This document shows positions 9,010 to 17,258 of a stretch of DNA of 64,000 nucleotides, in pieces. The stretch's first letter is position 1. The number at the start of each line of letters is the position of its first letter. The notes under the pieces are model-generated. The model made no database searches. It was not told the origin of the DNA and worked only from the letters and a program-made list of their open reading frames with translations. The stretch is from positions 62,001 to 126,000 of the forward strand of contig CALMSX010000115.1 of NCBI GenBank assembly GCA_937872515.1. Direction: 5' to 3'. The translations under genes were made by a program, and so were the position numbers. Source of the stretch: an uncultured Bacteroidota bacterium (lineage in GTDB: Bacteria; Bacteroidota; Bacteroidia; Chitinophagales; Saprospiraceae).

Positions 9010-9035
9010 TGTTTTGTTGTCGCACTTTAATTACT

Positions 9036-9090
9036 ACTAACGGTTGGCACTGGCAACAGACGCAGCGATAGCAAGTCTGTACGACCTAAG
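9036..9090 (-). repeat. attC-like repeat after the 9107-10036 gene (degenerate)
   Basis: Contains ACTAACGGTTGGC at the outer end and an inner ACAGAC/GTCTGT pair (9054-9080). It shares the motif GATAGCAAGTCTGT (9067-9080) with GATCGCAAGTCTGT in the site at 11518-11580. The 5' AAC arm is poorly conserved, so this may be a decayed site. Confidence 0.4.
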
Positions 9091-9106
9091 GATTTTTGTA
9101 CTCTGT

Positions 9107-10036
9107 TCATCTTTTATTGATTGTTCCAAAATAGCTTTTATGGTTTTTCCTTAATAAGTTTTCTAAATAATCAAAACTAGTATATTCTAGTATTTTAATT
9201 TTGTCTGATATGTTAGGCAACCCCCGTACTAGGAAAGGTAATATTTCAATCTTAGGAGTTATAATTAAAATATTGTCACCATCTTTAAGAGCATAACCAA
9301 GTTCAAGAATTGCACTTGTTGGCGTTGACTCGGGATAGTATAATATAAAGTTTTTTGAATTATTTATAGCTTGAAAATCAATTTCTGCAGCATCTGCAGG
9401 TGGTGGAAATTCATCATCTTTTTGACCTGGTATAATATGATTCTCAGCATTAAAAATATTTAGATATCCTAAATCTATCAAAATATTTTCCAATTTTTGT
9501 ACATCAGCTTTAGTTGTGCTTCTTTGAGTTGAGTTTTTATTTGCTGCTATGGCAAATGCAATAAATATATCGTACTGTTTATATGTGGCATTTGACGACG
9601 AAATTCTGTTCATCCATAGTGGAACATTAAATGCAAATCTTTGGGAATACAGTGCAAAATAATTCAATACAATACTTGCAATGAATGGAATCCACATTAA
9701 TGTACCAAAATTGGAATTCCCGTTTAACCCAAGATGTTTTGCATATATTATCGCTATGCAAATAAATAGAATTATCGCCAAAACGTTGTATCTGTTTAAG
9801 TAATATCCATTATATGAACTAACAAGAACATTTGTTAAAAACGAAAAGCTAATTATTAATAAACTACCTTCTTTCAGAAAATATTCAAGACCTTGCCAAT
9901 CTGTATTTACAATTCCACTAAAAAATACTACTGATATAATATATGTTAACCATATACCTGCTGTATTTCCAATTACCTGAATTAGCGTCTCAAGTAAACT
10001 TTTATAAAATCTTTGAAAATTTGATTCTTTTACCAT
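9107..10036 (-). CDS. Membrane-anchored protein with nucleoside deoxyribosyltransferase/TIR-like domain
   Basis: A 309-residue protein with four likely membrane helices (about 21-43, 58-74, 83-103, 111-130) and a soluble C-terminal domain. That domain starts YDIFIAFA (155-162), has INNSKNFILYYPE (224-236), then SAILELGYALKDG (241-253) and a beta strand NILIIT. The ELGYA-type motif with E245 resembles the catalytic Glu region of nucleoside 2-deoxyribosyltransferases, and the overall Rossmann-like pattern is also close to TIR domains. Such domains cleave nucleosides or NAD and serve as effectors in several anti-phage systems, some membrane-bound. No cyclase, sensor or STING partner is adjacent, so the role is inference. 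It is flanked by an attC-like site at its 3' end. Confidence 0.65.
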   Translation of the reverse strand: MVKESNFQRFYKSLLETLIQVIGNTAGIWLTYIISVVFFSGIVNTDWQGLEYFLKEGSLLIISFSFLTNVLVSSYNGYYLNRYNVLAIILFICIAIIYAKHLGLNGNSNFGTLMWIPFIASIVLNYFALYSQRFAFNVPLWMNRISSSNATYKQYDIFIAFAIAANKNSTQRSTTKADVQKLENILIDLGYLNIFNAENHIIPGQKDDEFPPPADAAEIDFQAINNSKNFILYYPESTPTSAILELGYALKDGDNILIITPKIEILPFLVRGLPNISDKIKILEYTSFDYLENLLRKNHKSYFGTINKR

Positions 10037-10070
10037 ATAATTCTTTTTACATTGAGTACAACTTTTTTAT

Positions 10071-10112
10071 ATCCGCACCCCACCCATATCCGCACCCCAC
10101 CCATATCCGCAA
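10071..10112. repeat. Tandem 17-bp repeat
   Basis: Two exact copies of ATCCGCACCCCACCCAT (10071-10087 and 10088-10104) followed by a partial third (ATCCGCAA). A related single version (atccgcaacccgcct) is at 21135, at the head of the homologous repeat block there. Confidence 0.85.
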
Positions 10113-10672
10113 TTCCACAAACTTCCTTAAATATCTGAGAATCAAATCCAATATCTGTTGTTAAACGTTTTTCCCCGCTTAATACTCGCCTGCAACCACT
10201 CGTATTTAAACGTTTATAAATGATTATAAGCAGGCTAAATACAAGCTGGAAGCCATTTCTCAACTCCAAAAGACCAAACTTGGACTCAATAATTAAACCT
10301 GGATTATCGATTAAAAGGGTAGGCGTGGGCTGTTGCATACAATAATTTTTAGCTAGGTAAAAGTAATGAGAATTATTAAATATATGATAACAAATTTAGA
10401 GAAAATCAACTAAATTTGTTGAAACAGTATAATATTTTGATTGAGCGTCTCAGGGATTTGATATCCGAATATTATTTGCTGAATTTATTTTTTACAAAAG
10501 AAAAACTTTCTTGCCGTCTAAACAATCTATTAACAATAGGGGCACTTTATACCATCTAGAGGGAGAGTGGGTATTCGTACCCCTTCCAATACCACATCCA
10601 GGCTTTGATTGCATAATTAAGCTGACTTGCCTAATGGCCTGATAAAGTATCCATTTTCCTGCGGATTATCAG
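10113..10672. repeat. Interspersed non-coding repeat block, copy 1
   Basis: No gene is convincing here. The block is homologous to 21130-21530 (shared ACTCGC...GTATTTAA.CGTTTA) and to 24530-24976. Shared stretches with the latter include agctggaagccatt, gtaaaagtaatgagaatta, gggatttgatatcc and ttgattgcataa. It contains one member of the AATAATATTTGG palindrome family at 10427-10480. The 102-codon ORF overlapping it (10030-10338) has no protein-like features. Confidence 0.75.
10427..10480. repeat. Palindrome-family element, copy 1
   Basis: Imperfect inverted repeat: AGTATAATATTTTGA and its partner CCGAATATTATTTGC are separated by about 25 nt that include GCGTCTCAGGGATTTGATAT. Better-preserved family members are at 21470-21523 and 24729-24781. 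Confidence 0.65.
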
Positions 10673-10976
10673 TCATTTACCATAGCTTACAAAGTCAAAG
10701 GATAAATAATCCTTGACAGTTGGGTCCACCGCAAAGATCTCTCCTGTCTCTTTATTTTCAATGGTCACAAAATCGTGGTCTTTAAAATATGGGGTAGGGA
10801 AGTAGGGGTGAATATTGGTGCCCAAAAAATAGAGTTGACCAATCCTGGGTTTGGCGGTCCATTGGTCAGCCAGGTCATATTTTTTTAGGAGATAATTGCA
10901 TGTTGTGATAAAAAAGGCTGCATAGCCTATACAATGAGCGGTCCGGGAGGTGATGAGTAAATTTGGATCAGTGTCT
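10673..10976 (-). pseudogene. 5'-truncated copy of the transglutaminase-like gene
   Basis: The minus strand encodes DPNLLITSRTAHCIGYAAFF through FAVDPTVKDYL to a TGA at 10673. This is almost the same as the C-terminal half of the 12521-13081 protein, with the Cys, His and Asp catalytic residues all kept. Homology stops abruptly near 10976, where an in-frame TAA lies two codons further upstream and the end of the TonB-like gene begins. It therefore has no start of its own. Confidence 0.85.
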
Positions 10977-11501
10977 TATATGATTTGTTTGACCCGTCCT
11001 CTCAAACAATTCATTTTTTTGATGATGGCTCGTTTCGGTTTTAATTTTTACCTGGGCTGCAGTTTTGATGAAGTCATAATTAAATTCGTGATTTTCTTCA
11101 AGAGGTTCGATGTCAAACCTTATTCTTATTAATGTCATCATTTTATCTTTCATTTCAGGTCTCAGTTTTCCTTTAACTTTTTCAAAAGCAGATTTGACTG
11201 CACCTTCAAAATAATTGTGCTCTTTTAGGTTTTTTTGTATGATTTCAAATGATGCATCCCCATGATAAAGTACGAGAAATTCCAGGTCTCCTTCCAGATT
11301 GTTCTCTCTGCAAATTGCCGGATATCGCAGGTTTTCCGAAAATTCTTTTTTGTACGATTCGGGGTCTATTGTGTAAGTCGTCAAAAATTTTTCAAATTCA
11401 AAGAAGTTATAACATCCTGCTTTTTGTCCGTAAACCAAATTGATAAATAAGCAGAATGCAATAAGGAGGGTTTTTTCGATTGTTCGTTTTCTTTTTATCA
11501 T
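10968..11501 (-). CDS. Secreted protein with TonB C-terminal-like region
   Basis: A 177-residue protein with an N-terminal signal peptide (LLIAFCLFINLVYGQ). The segment LRYPAICRENNLEGDLEFLV (about residues 58-77) resembles the TonB C-terminal domain pattern YPxxAxxxxxxGxVxxxF, with a following amphipathic stretch SAFEKVKGKLRPEMKD. The last ~20 residues (FERTGQTNHIRH) run into the junction with the truncated transglutaminase-like copy, so the native C-terminus may have been replaced. A second, 5'-truncated copy lies at 22638-22990. Function unknown, probably periplasmic or surface-associated. Confidence 0.65.
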   Translation of the reverse strand: MIKRKRTIEKTLLIAFCLFINLVYGQKAGCYNFFEFEKFLTTYTIDPESYKKEFSENLRYPAICRENNLEGDLEFLVLYHGDASFEIIQKNLKEHNYFEGAVKSAFEKVKGKLRPEMKDKMMTLIRIRFDIEPLEENHEFNYDFIKTAAQVKIKTETSHHQKNELFERTGQTNHIRH

Positions 11502-11517
11502 CTGTTAGTTTCCAAAG

Positions 11518-11580
11518 GCTTAACACCGGCATTGGACGGGGAGATCGCAAGTCTGTCCGTCCAGCGCATTGTTATGATGC
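11518..11580 (-). repeat. attC-like site after the toxin-antitoxin cassette (best example)
   Basis: Read on the minus strand it begins CATAACAATGCGCTGGACGG and ends CCGTCCAATGCCGGTGTTAAGC. The final GTTAAGC fits the attC R' consensus GTTRRRY, the first arm carries the matching AAC core, and the inner arms (GGACGG/CCGTCC) pair. It lies directly after the stop of the antitoxin gene and before the next minus-strand ORF. It shares GATCGCAAGTCTGT with the 9036-9090 site. Size (about 63 bp) and layout are those of an integron cassette site. Confidence 0.6.
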
Positions 11581-11586
11581 ATTATT

Positions 11587-11883
11587 TTAATTGATAGATA
11601 GTATAATTTGTTTACCAAAACCTTCTCTAAAGATTCTCATGATTGTTGACAATCTTATATCGGAAGCATTGTTTTCGATCCTGGAGATATAACTTTTAGT
11701 TGTGCCACATTTATTGGCCAACTCTTCCTGAGTCATACCTTCTTTGATGCGAAGATCTTGCAGTAAAACACCTAATTTAAAGGCTTCAAATCCTTCTTCA
11801 TATTCGGTTCGGGATTTAGTGCCTACCTTTCCATATTCTTTATCAAGATGATCTTTGAACCTTGTCAAATTATTACTTTTCAT
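11587..11883 (-). CDS. higA: HigA-like XRE antitoxin
   Basis: A 98-residue antitoxin with an HTH (GMTQEELANKCGTTKSYISR, about 48-67) after an N-terminal helical arm GFEAFKLGVLLQDLRIKEG. The toxin gene overlaps its 5' end by 11 nt, giving the toxin-first order characteristic of higBA. It is paralogous to the orphan regulator at 29964-30266 (shared EAFKLG...GMTQEELA.KCGT...YIS.IEN). It should neutralise the toxin and repress the operon. Confidence 0.85.
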   Translation of the reverse strand: MKSNNLTRFKDHLDKEYGKVGTKSRTEYEEGFEAFKLGVLLQDLRIKEGMTQEELANKCGTTKSYISRIENNASDIRLSTIMRIFREGFGKQIILSIN

Positions 11884-12217
11884 TGAAATATTGTTTTTTG
11901 ATTTTATGTGCCTTTTCTATTTCTGATTTTGGTGTTTTATTTGTTTTCTTTTGAAACCCGTTAATGGCTACAATCAATTTTCCTGCATCAAAAAATGAAA
12001 AAAACCTGTAAATATTGGATTCAAAATCCACTCTGATTTCATAAAGTCCTTCTGTTCCTGAAAGATGTTTGAAATATTTTTCAGGTACAAATTCTACAGT
12101 TTCCAAAAGGTTGATAGTCCAATCTACCTTCAGTTTTGCTTTTTTATCCAAACCTTGATAGAATTCTCGGAAATGGTCACCGTAAAATACTACTTCTCTA
12201 ACAAAATCTGACTTCAT
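11873..12217 (-). CDS. higB: HigB/RelE-superfamily toxin (phage Gp49-like)
   Basis: Ribosome-dependent mRNA interferase type toxin of about 114 residues from the ATG at 12217 (MKSDFVREVVFYGDHFREFY); a longer reading from 12286 adds 23 residues lacking homology-like character. The family pattern is visible: a basic helix ALDKKAKLKVDW-like region, then HLSGTEGLYEIRVDFESNIYRFFSFFD, and a C-terminal FQKKTNKTPKSEIEKAHKIK, typical of Gp49/HigB toxins. It overlaps the antitoxin gene and is a compact self-selecting unit of the sort common in cassette arrays. Confidence 0.85.
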   Translation of the reverse strand: MKSDFVREVVFYGDHFREFYQGLDKKAKLKVDWTINLLETVEFVPEKYFKHLSGTEGLYEIRVDFESNIYRFFSFFDAGKLIVAINGFQKKTNKTPKSEIEKAHKIKKQYFNEK

Positions 12218-12330
12218 CTGCAAAGTTAGCCAATTAGTGAACATTTGCAAATAATTTTTAGTTCCCATTATTTTAGAATTCAGCAAAAAAACACAGTTTG
12301 AGTAGTTTTAATGAATTAAATATTACGATA

Positions 12331-12382
12331 TATTATTTGGAATAGACGATTCGCATTTCGGTTTTGCCAAATATTATTCTGA
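12331..12382. repeat. Palindrome-family element, copy 2 (diverged)
   Basis: Carries TATTATTTGG and CCAAATATTATTCTG about 25 nt apart in the short gap before the transglutaminase-like gene. The right arm matches the family exactly; the left arm is degenerate. Confidence 0.5.
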
Positions 12383-12520
12383 ATTGATGTTTTTTATAAT
12401 GGATGCTTTGTATGGGGAGTTCAATTTCTTCACATCTACAAAATCTATGGACCTAAGCTTCCCGCGTCTTCAACTTACTCAACGAGGACACCATGCTGTG
12501 GGAAGCAGTGAGTTGATTCA

Positions 12521-13081
12521 TCATTTTGAATTGGATACAATGCCAATGAATAAATAGTCGTTCACAGTTGGGTCCACCGCAAAGATTTCTCCTGTCTCTT
12601 TATTTTCAATAGTCACAAAATCGTGGTCTTTAAAAAATGGGGTAGAGAAGTAGGGGTGAATTTTGGTGCCAGGAAAATAGAGTTGACCAATCCTGGGTTT
12701 GGCAGTCCATTGGTCAGCCAGGTCATATTTTTTTAGGAGATAATTGCATGTTGTGGTAAAAAAGGCTGCATAGCCTACACAATGAGCTGTCCGGGAGGTG
12801 ATGAGTAAATATGGATCAATATCGGTTTTTTGGGCGGTATAGGTGAGTTTTTCTGAGGTGATGGAAAAGGCCAGTTTGATGATTTGATTGATGTTGAGTT
12901 TTTTGTGATTGTCGATGCACGAGTCAATGTATTTGGTAAAATTTTTGTCGCTTGCCGGGTAAGTAGTGCGCATTCCGACAGACTTATAGGTCACCACATG
13001 TCGGTAGATCCAACCCCGGAATAAAAAACCAACTGACGTTAGTAGTATAAGCAACAGGAGGCTTCGTTTTATGATTTTCAT
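12521..13081 (-). CDS. Membrane-anchored transglutaminase-like protein (intact copy)
   Basis: About 186 residues from the ATG at 13081 (MKIIKRSLLLLILLTSVGFL), where an N-terminal membrane anchor or uncleaved signal is obvious. The C-terminal half has TAHCVGYAAFF (Cys), FKDHDFVTIEN (His) and FAVDPTVNDY (Asp), the order and spacing of a transglutaminase/papain-like C-H-D triad. The active domain would sit outside the cytoplasmic membrane. It is the only complete member of a family with three truncated copies in this window (10673-10976, 22355-22650, 24977-25186). Substrate unknown. Confidence 0.75.
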   Translation of the reverse strand: MKIIKRSLLLLILLTSVGFLFRGWIYRHVVTYKSVGMRTTYPASDKNFTKYIDSCIDNHKKLNINQIIKLAFSITSEKLTYTAQKTDIDPYLLITSRTAHCVGYAAFFTTTCNYLLKKYDLADQWTAKPRIGQLYFPGTKIHPYFSTPFFKDHDFVTIENKETGEIFAVDPTVNDYLFIGIVSNSK

Positions 13082-13216
13082 CCAGTACACAGTAGTTTTT
13101 TTCTCAAGAAATGCACCTCGCTTTAAAACGTAGAGATTATGCGGAGATTGCCTGGAGTTAGAAAATATAGGTTCCTAATTGAACTTCACTTTACTCATGC
13201 CTTTAGTGGCTATTTT

Positions 13217-13942
13217 TTATCTGTTAAGAATGGCATTTATTTTCTCTAAATATTGTCTTGGTGCTTGATGATTTGGGTCAATGCTGTGAGCTATTTCAAA
13301 TTGTTGTTTTGCCTTTTGAAAGTCGCCCATTTTAAAATAACATTCTCCAATAGAAAACTCAGCCAATAAACTATTTGGGTTTTGTTGCAGTGAGAGTTTA
13401 AAATCTTCAATTGCCTCTGCCCAAAAGGCTAAGTCCATTTTGCAGAATGCTCTATTGTCAATGGCTTCAAAAAATGGAGGAAACAAATCAATAGCTTTTG
13501 AATAAGAGTCAATTGCCTCATAATGTTTTTTCTCGTCAGTTAATATCAGTCCCGTCTTGTAGTAATTGTTTGCGATAGACACATAATAGTTTGGCTCTTG
13601 CGTCTGACGTAAATATTCATGATAGCCAATTAAATCTTTCGCAACAACCTGCTTATTTGAAATCAAAGTTGCACCTGCAAAGTCTTTTTTATCAAATGGT
13701 GAATGATATACAAAAACCGGTAAGTTATCTATGCTATCAACATTAGGTAAATTGTCAGCTGGCGAATAAATTAATATATGATAACAACCCAATTCTTTGT
13801 CATCAACTAAAAGTTTGTATAGGTTGTACTTCCCGTCTGATTTTGTATAAAAAATATCTCCAGTTGAAAAACCAGCGACTAGTCCTGATTTTGAATCGTC
13901 TGTTTGTGTAGGTTTGTTTTTTAAAAAATCAAAAAGTCCCAT
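13217..13942 (-). CDS. TPR-repeat protein
   Basis: About 241 residues from the ATG at 13942 (MGLFDFLKNKPTQTDDS); the upstream in-frame start gives an implausible extension. The N-terminal ~110 residues are not recognised. The C-terminal half has tandem tetratricopeptide repeats (GLILTDEKKHYEAIDSYSKA, then FWAEAIEDFKLSLQQNPNS and YFKMGDFQKAKQQFEIAHS), which mediate protein-protein contacts. No signal peptide, so probably cytoplasmic. It follows a long attC-like site and is a single-gene unit. Confidence 0.75.
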   Translation of the reverse strand: MGLFDFLKNKPTQTDDSKSGLVAGFSTGDIFYTKSDGKYNLYKLLVDDKELGCYHILIYSPADNLPNVDSIDNLPVFVYHSPFDKKDFAGATLISNKQVVAKDLIGYHEYLRQTQEPNYYVSIANNYYKTGLILTDEKKHYEAIDSYSKAIDLFPPFFEAIDNRAFCKMDLAFWAEAIEDFKLSLQQNPNSLLAEFSIGECYFKMGDFQKAKQQFEIAHSIDPNHQAPRQYLEKINAILNR

Positions 13943-13987
13943 TTTTAATATATGTTTTTGTTTTAGAGCGTATCTGTAAATTAGTAT

Positions 13988-14115
13988 CAACGGTTTCGGG
14001 CTAGGCGAAACGGTAGTTTCGACAAGTTTTGATGTATAAATTTAGCCAATATGTTTCTAAGTTGTTATTGTTTGAGCTATGAATATCCAGCCGTTGCGAT
14101 AACCTAGTGTTAGCA
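13988..14115 (-). repeat. Long attC-like site after the DUF4259 gene
   Basis: The outer arms, CAACGGTTTCGGGCTAGG at the left and CCTAGTGTTAG near 14103-14113 at the right, pair as CTAAC-x-CTAGG against CAACGG...CTAGG, with AAC/GTT at both ends. The ~125-bp length recalls the long VCR-type sites. The right edge touches the stop of the DUF4259 gene. Confidence 0.5.
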
Positions 14116-14119
14116 GCAG

Positions 14120-14539
14120 CTATCTTGTAAGTCGTTGAATTAAGACTTCAACACCCTTTCTACAGTCAGGATAATCTTCCTCGTTTTCTGCCCAAAGTTC
14201 GTTTAGTTCGGATTCATCATTAATTACCTTGTTTAGAGCTTCAATAGCTTTTTGTTTTAAGTCTTGCAAGTTGATATTTGGATTTCTATCTGGAAATGTA
14301 TCTACATCTAAAGGCTCATCACTGTCTTCAGAGGAATATTTAGTGCCGTTTATATACCTGTCAATGTATATAGCAGCTATAATTACGGCATCTCCTTCAT
14401 CAGAATCCAGGTAATCTGATTCAATTGCTGTATCTAATGCATTTTCAATAATTTGTTTAGGATTATTTGATTCTTCGATATCAGCCATAAAATCAAATGC
14501 TGTATCATTTTCAAAGTACCCGTGACCCCATGCTCCCAT
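14120..14539 (-). CDS. DUF4259 family protein
   Basis: A 139-residue acidic protein beginning MGAWGHGYFENDTAFDFMAD, the hallmark opening of the DUF4259 family. It has a mainly helical body (QIIENALDTAIESDYLD; LQDLKQKAIEALNKVI). The family has no established biochemical function and is frequently met among small single genes in accessory DNA. It is followed by an attC-like site. The IS982 element lies 33 bp upstream of its start and may have replaced or disrupted its promoter. Confidence 0.8.
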   Translation of the reverse strand: MGAWGHGYFENDTAFDFMADIEESNNPKQIIENALDTAIESDYLDSDEGDAVIIAAIYIDRYINGTKYSSEDSDEPLDVDTFPDRNPNINLQDLKQKAIEALNKVINDESELNELWAENEEDYPDCRKGVEVLIQRLTR

Positions 14540-14572
14540 AAATTTCTATTTTTATAAAATTATTAAAGTGTA

Positions 14573-15588
14573 ACGTGTTGTGCTATTAAAAATGAAAAAA
14601 CATTAAAAAAAAGATGTTGTACATATGACTGAATGTCAGTATTTTGTATTGTCAAAAATAAAATACATTATGCACAACATCAAAACAAACTTCGACATTT
14701 TTCATAAGATTTGCAAGAAAATGTTCAACTCTGATCTTGATAAGCACGGGAATTTCAAATTTAATTCCAATATGCCTAAAATGAGTGACATTGAAATAAT
14801 CAGCTTGTCAGTCACAATGGAAGTACTAGGGATAGATTCTGAAAATTACTTCTTTTCTAAACTAACAAACGAGTATAGCAGACAGTTTCCAAATTTAATA
14901 GAAAGATCTAGGTTCAATCGAAGGAGAAAACAACTTGCTGAGCAACTGAATTATTGTTGGTCAAATCTTTCAAAGATAATAAATGAGGGCGAAGATACTT
15001 ACGTCATAGATAGTATGCCCATACCTGTTATTAAATTAGTTAGAGAGTCATCAAGAAGAACATTTATGGATGATGTTGACAACACGCCAAAAAAAGGATA
15101 CAGCGCAATAATAAGACAATATATTATCGGGTACAAAATTCATTTAATTGTTTCAAAACAAGGGGTTCCGGCTGATTTAAAGATAACTCCAGCAAATGTT
15201 CATGATATAAATTATTTGAAAGAATCTGACTTAGAAATAATGAATTGTGCATTAATTGGGGATAGAGCATATTTGTCCAAAACGCTTCAGCTTGATTTAT
15301 TTGAATCAAATAAAATAAAATTAAAAACAGCAAGCCGAAGCAATCAAAAATCCTACAAGAAATTCTCTAAAAAGGACAAAGCGACCAGAATGATAATTGA
15401 AACAGTTAATGCTCAATTGTGCGATCAGTTCATGATAAAGAGAAATTATGCAAAAACCTTTGCTGGATTTTATACAAGAATAATAGCCAAAATTGGTGCA
15501 ATGGTTTTTACCCAGTATCATAGCTTTGACAATAACCAACCACTTGGAAAAGTTAAATATGCATTGGCATGCTAATAGCACAACACGT
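14573..15588 (+). mobile_element. IS982-family insertion sequence (complete)
   Basis: About 1016 bp with perfect 15-bp terminal inverted repeats (ACGTGTTGTGCTATT at the left, its complement at 15574-15588). It is flanked by a 9-bp direct repeat TAAAGTGTA (14564-14572 and 15589-15597), the target-site duplication. It contains one transposase gene. Length, single ORF and 9-bp duplication are all normal for IS982. Intact ends and ORF suggest a recent insertion. It lies between the attC-like site at 15609 and the start of the DUF4259 gene. Confidence 0.93.
14670..15575 (+). CDS. IS982-family DDE transposase
   Basis: About 301 residues from the ATG at 14670 (MHNIKTNFDIFHKICKKMF); an in-frame ATG at 14625 would add 15 residues. 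IS982 signatures are present: MSDIEIISLSVTMEVLGIDS, the first catalytic Asp in YVIDSMPIPV, the second in ALIGDRAY, the Glu in IIETVNAQL, and the characteristic KKGYSAIIRQYIIGYKIHLI block. It carries out cut-and-paste type transposition of its own element. The only plus-strand gene in the first 37 kb, consistent with independent arrival. Confidence 0.93.
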   Translation: MHNIKTNFDIFHKICKKMFNSDLDKHGNFKFNSNMPKMSDIEIISLSVTMEVLGIDSENYFFSKLTNEYSRQFPNLIERSRFNRRRKQLAEQLNYCWSNLSKIINEGEDTYVIDSMPIPVIKLVRESSRRTFMDDVDNTPKKGYSAIIRQYIIGYKIHLIVSKQGVPADLKITPANVHDINYLKESDLEIMNCALIGDRAYLSKTLQLDLFESNKIKLKTASRSNQKSYKKFSKKDKATRMIIETVNAQLCDQFMIKRNYAKTFAGFYTRIIAKIGAMVFTQYHSFDNNQPLGKVKYALAC

Positions 15589-15608
15589 TAAAGTGTATTA
15601 AAATAATT

Positions 15609-15687
15609 GCTGCTAACGGTTTGGCTTTGTGACGTGCCGTCCCGTTGGGGTGGCATATTCAGCAAAGCCTGTGTTGTGATATGGTTG
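15609..15687 (-). repeat. attC-like site after the 15709-17244 gene
   Basis: Arms TAACGGTTTGGCTTTG (15614-15629) and CAAAGCCTGTGTT pair through GGCTTTG/CAAAGCC with AAC/GTT at the ends. It is clearly homologous to the site at 23877-23949: both contain TTTGGCTTTGTGACGTG and CAAAGCCTGTGTT. It begins directly after the 3' end of the T9SS gene. Confidence 0.55.
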
Positions 15688-15708
15688 TTCCTTATCTTTT
15701 CTATTTCT

Positions 15709-17244
15709 TTATAATTTCACTACCTGCCTTCCATAAAATACCCTCTCATTATTCTCCACAGGATACACATCAATATTGTAACGTCCACTAGCATAGTTCG
15801 TAATATCGATCTCTTCAATGATACTATTTTTTATCTCTTTTTTATAAACAATCTGACCGTTAATATTGGACACAACCAAATTAGCATCGCCAATGAGTTC
15901 CGGTAGTTTTATTGTAAATAAACCTGATGATGGATTTGGATACACTTCTAAATCTCTACGATAATTCACCTTCTCACCAAAAACAGATGTAATCGTAGGA
16001 TCACACTTCTCTTCCTCATCTACTCGAAATCGGGGAAAGTTGGGGAGTGTGCCACCATTAGGATAAAGGAATTTGATCCCATTTTGTACAAAGTCGCAGG
16101 CAGTGCCAAGTTCATTGGGTTTGTTTATAACGTGAATGGAGTATTGACCGCCTCTTGGTGATAAATAAATTCGGCAGTCTGGACCTTGTACTAATAATGC
16201 AAAATTAGTTTCAAAAGGATCAAGAGTGCCATTATAAGTATCTATTAATCTGACTGCATCTTGTGGGTCATTTGCCCACATGTCTACTTGATGTAAATTG
16301 TCCCACGAAGCGCAATAAATAAATCTGCCATTAGGAGACCATTCTACGCTTCCAATTTTAATTTGGGTTCTATCTATCTCACTAGGTGGGTAAATTTCTA
16401 TTTTTTTATGATTGGATAAAAGACCAGTTGCCCTATCAAAATTATACACATGCAATTGATCGTAATAATTATAAATCGCATATTTAGTTCCATCAGGACT
16501 AAATTTTGCTGTACCAGAAGCACTTGATCTTGATCTATCAAAATATTGATGTGTGTTTTGATTTGGTTTTTTATTTATGCCACTTTCATCAATAAGGTAA
16601 GTTAAATAAGTTGAGTCATTTATAATTGGTTGTATCAGCCACCAATCCTTTTTGTTTTCGTGTTTTAAGGCTGATAGATATTGCGAAAGAAGAGAGTTTG
16701 TATCAAATGTATTATTCTTAATTGTTACATCACCTTTTCCATTATCAAGTGATATATCGATGTAAGAATAATTTAAGTTGAGATAGGTTCCTTCTGGCCC
16801 AGGATTATATATATTCATTTTATGTAATAAATAATATCCCTTATCATTCCCAGGATCAGGTATTATCAAAATATCTTGGGTGCCTGGATAACCGAATCCA
16901 CATGATTTCCATAATTTATCAAACCATTCGCCACTATTAATGCTATCACCATTTGGCATAATATGATAGTTTTTGTTAAAAACTGCGCAACCATTTGTGA
17001 AAAATAATAGTTTACCTTCTTTATCACAAATGGATGCATTATTGCCTAATATTCCAAATTGCCAACTTATATCATTTTCTACACCAAATGGTTTTTTATT
17101 AAAATCCATTCTGTAGCCTTCAACTCTAGTAGTGTCATTTATATCATTGTCAAAATCATAACCTCCTAACCAGATATAATCTTCTTTTTGGCTATAAGAA
17201 AAACCAAAAATAAATAGCATAGAAATTGTTAAAAATGACTTCAT
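15709..17244 (-). CDS. Secreted T9SS protein with WD40/PD40-like propeller region
   Basis: About 511 residues from the ATG at 17244 (MKSFLTISMLFIFGFSYSQ, a signal peptide ending SYSQ); a start at 17268 would fall inside a palindrome. The body contains beta-propeller-like strands such as SGTAKFSPDGTKYAIYNYYD and GSVEWSPNGRFIYCAS. The C-terminus (about 430-511) is a type A T9SS sorting domain: LEVYPNPSSGLFTIKLPE, NGQIVYKK, YASGRYNIDV, ending RQVVKL. It should be exported across both membranes and attached to or released from the surface. It lies 27 nt downstream of the metalloprotease gene and may be co-transcribed. Confidence 0.85.
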   Translation of the reverse strand: MKSFLTISMLFIFGFSYSQKEDYIWLGGYDFDNDINDTTRVEGYRMDFNKKPFGVENDISWQFGILGNNASICDKEGKLLFFTNGCAVFNKNYHIMPNGDSINSGEWFDKLWKSCGFGYPGTQDILIIPDPGNDKGYYLLHKMNIYNPGPEGTYLNLNYSYIDISLDNGKGDVTIKNNTFDTNSLLSQYLSALKHENKKDWWLIQPIINDSTYLTYLIDESGINKKPNQNTHQYFDRSRSSASGTAKFSPDGTKYAIYNYYDQLHVYNFDRATGLLSNHKKIEIYPPSEIDRTQIKIGSVEWSPNGRFIYCASWDNLHQVDMWANDPQDAVRLIDTYNGTLDPFETNFALLVQGPDCRIYLSPRGGQYSIHVINKPNELGTACDFVQNGIKFLYPNGGTLPNFPRFRVDEEEKCDPTITSVFGEKVNYRRDLEVYPNPSSGLFTIKLPELIGDANLVVSNINGQIVYKKEIKNSIIEEIDITNYASGRYNIDVYPVENNERVFYGRQVVKL

Positions 17245-17258
17245 TCCATTATAAAGAG

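Noticed and set aside
9107..10036. Thoeris or CBASS locus
   Set aside because: A TIR/NDT-like domain is suggested, but no ThsA/ThsB pair, cyclase or other partner is adjacent, so no system name is warranted.
10030..10338. 102-codon minus-strand ORF in the repeat block
   Set aside because: It runs through the 17-bp tandem and the interspersed repeat; no signal, domain or conserved protein-level feature, and the homologous blocks at 21.1 and 24.5 kb do not keep the frame.
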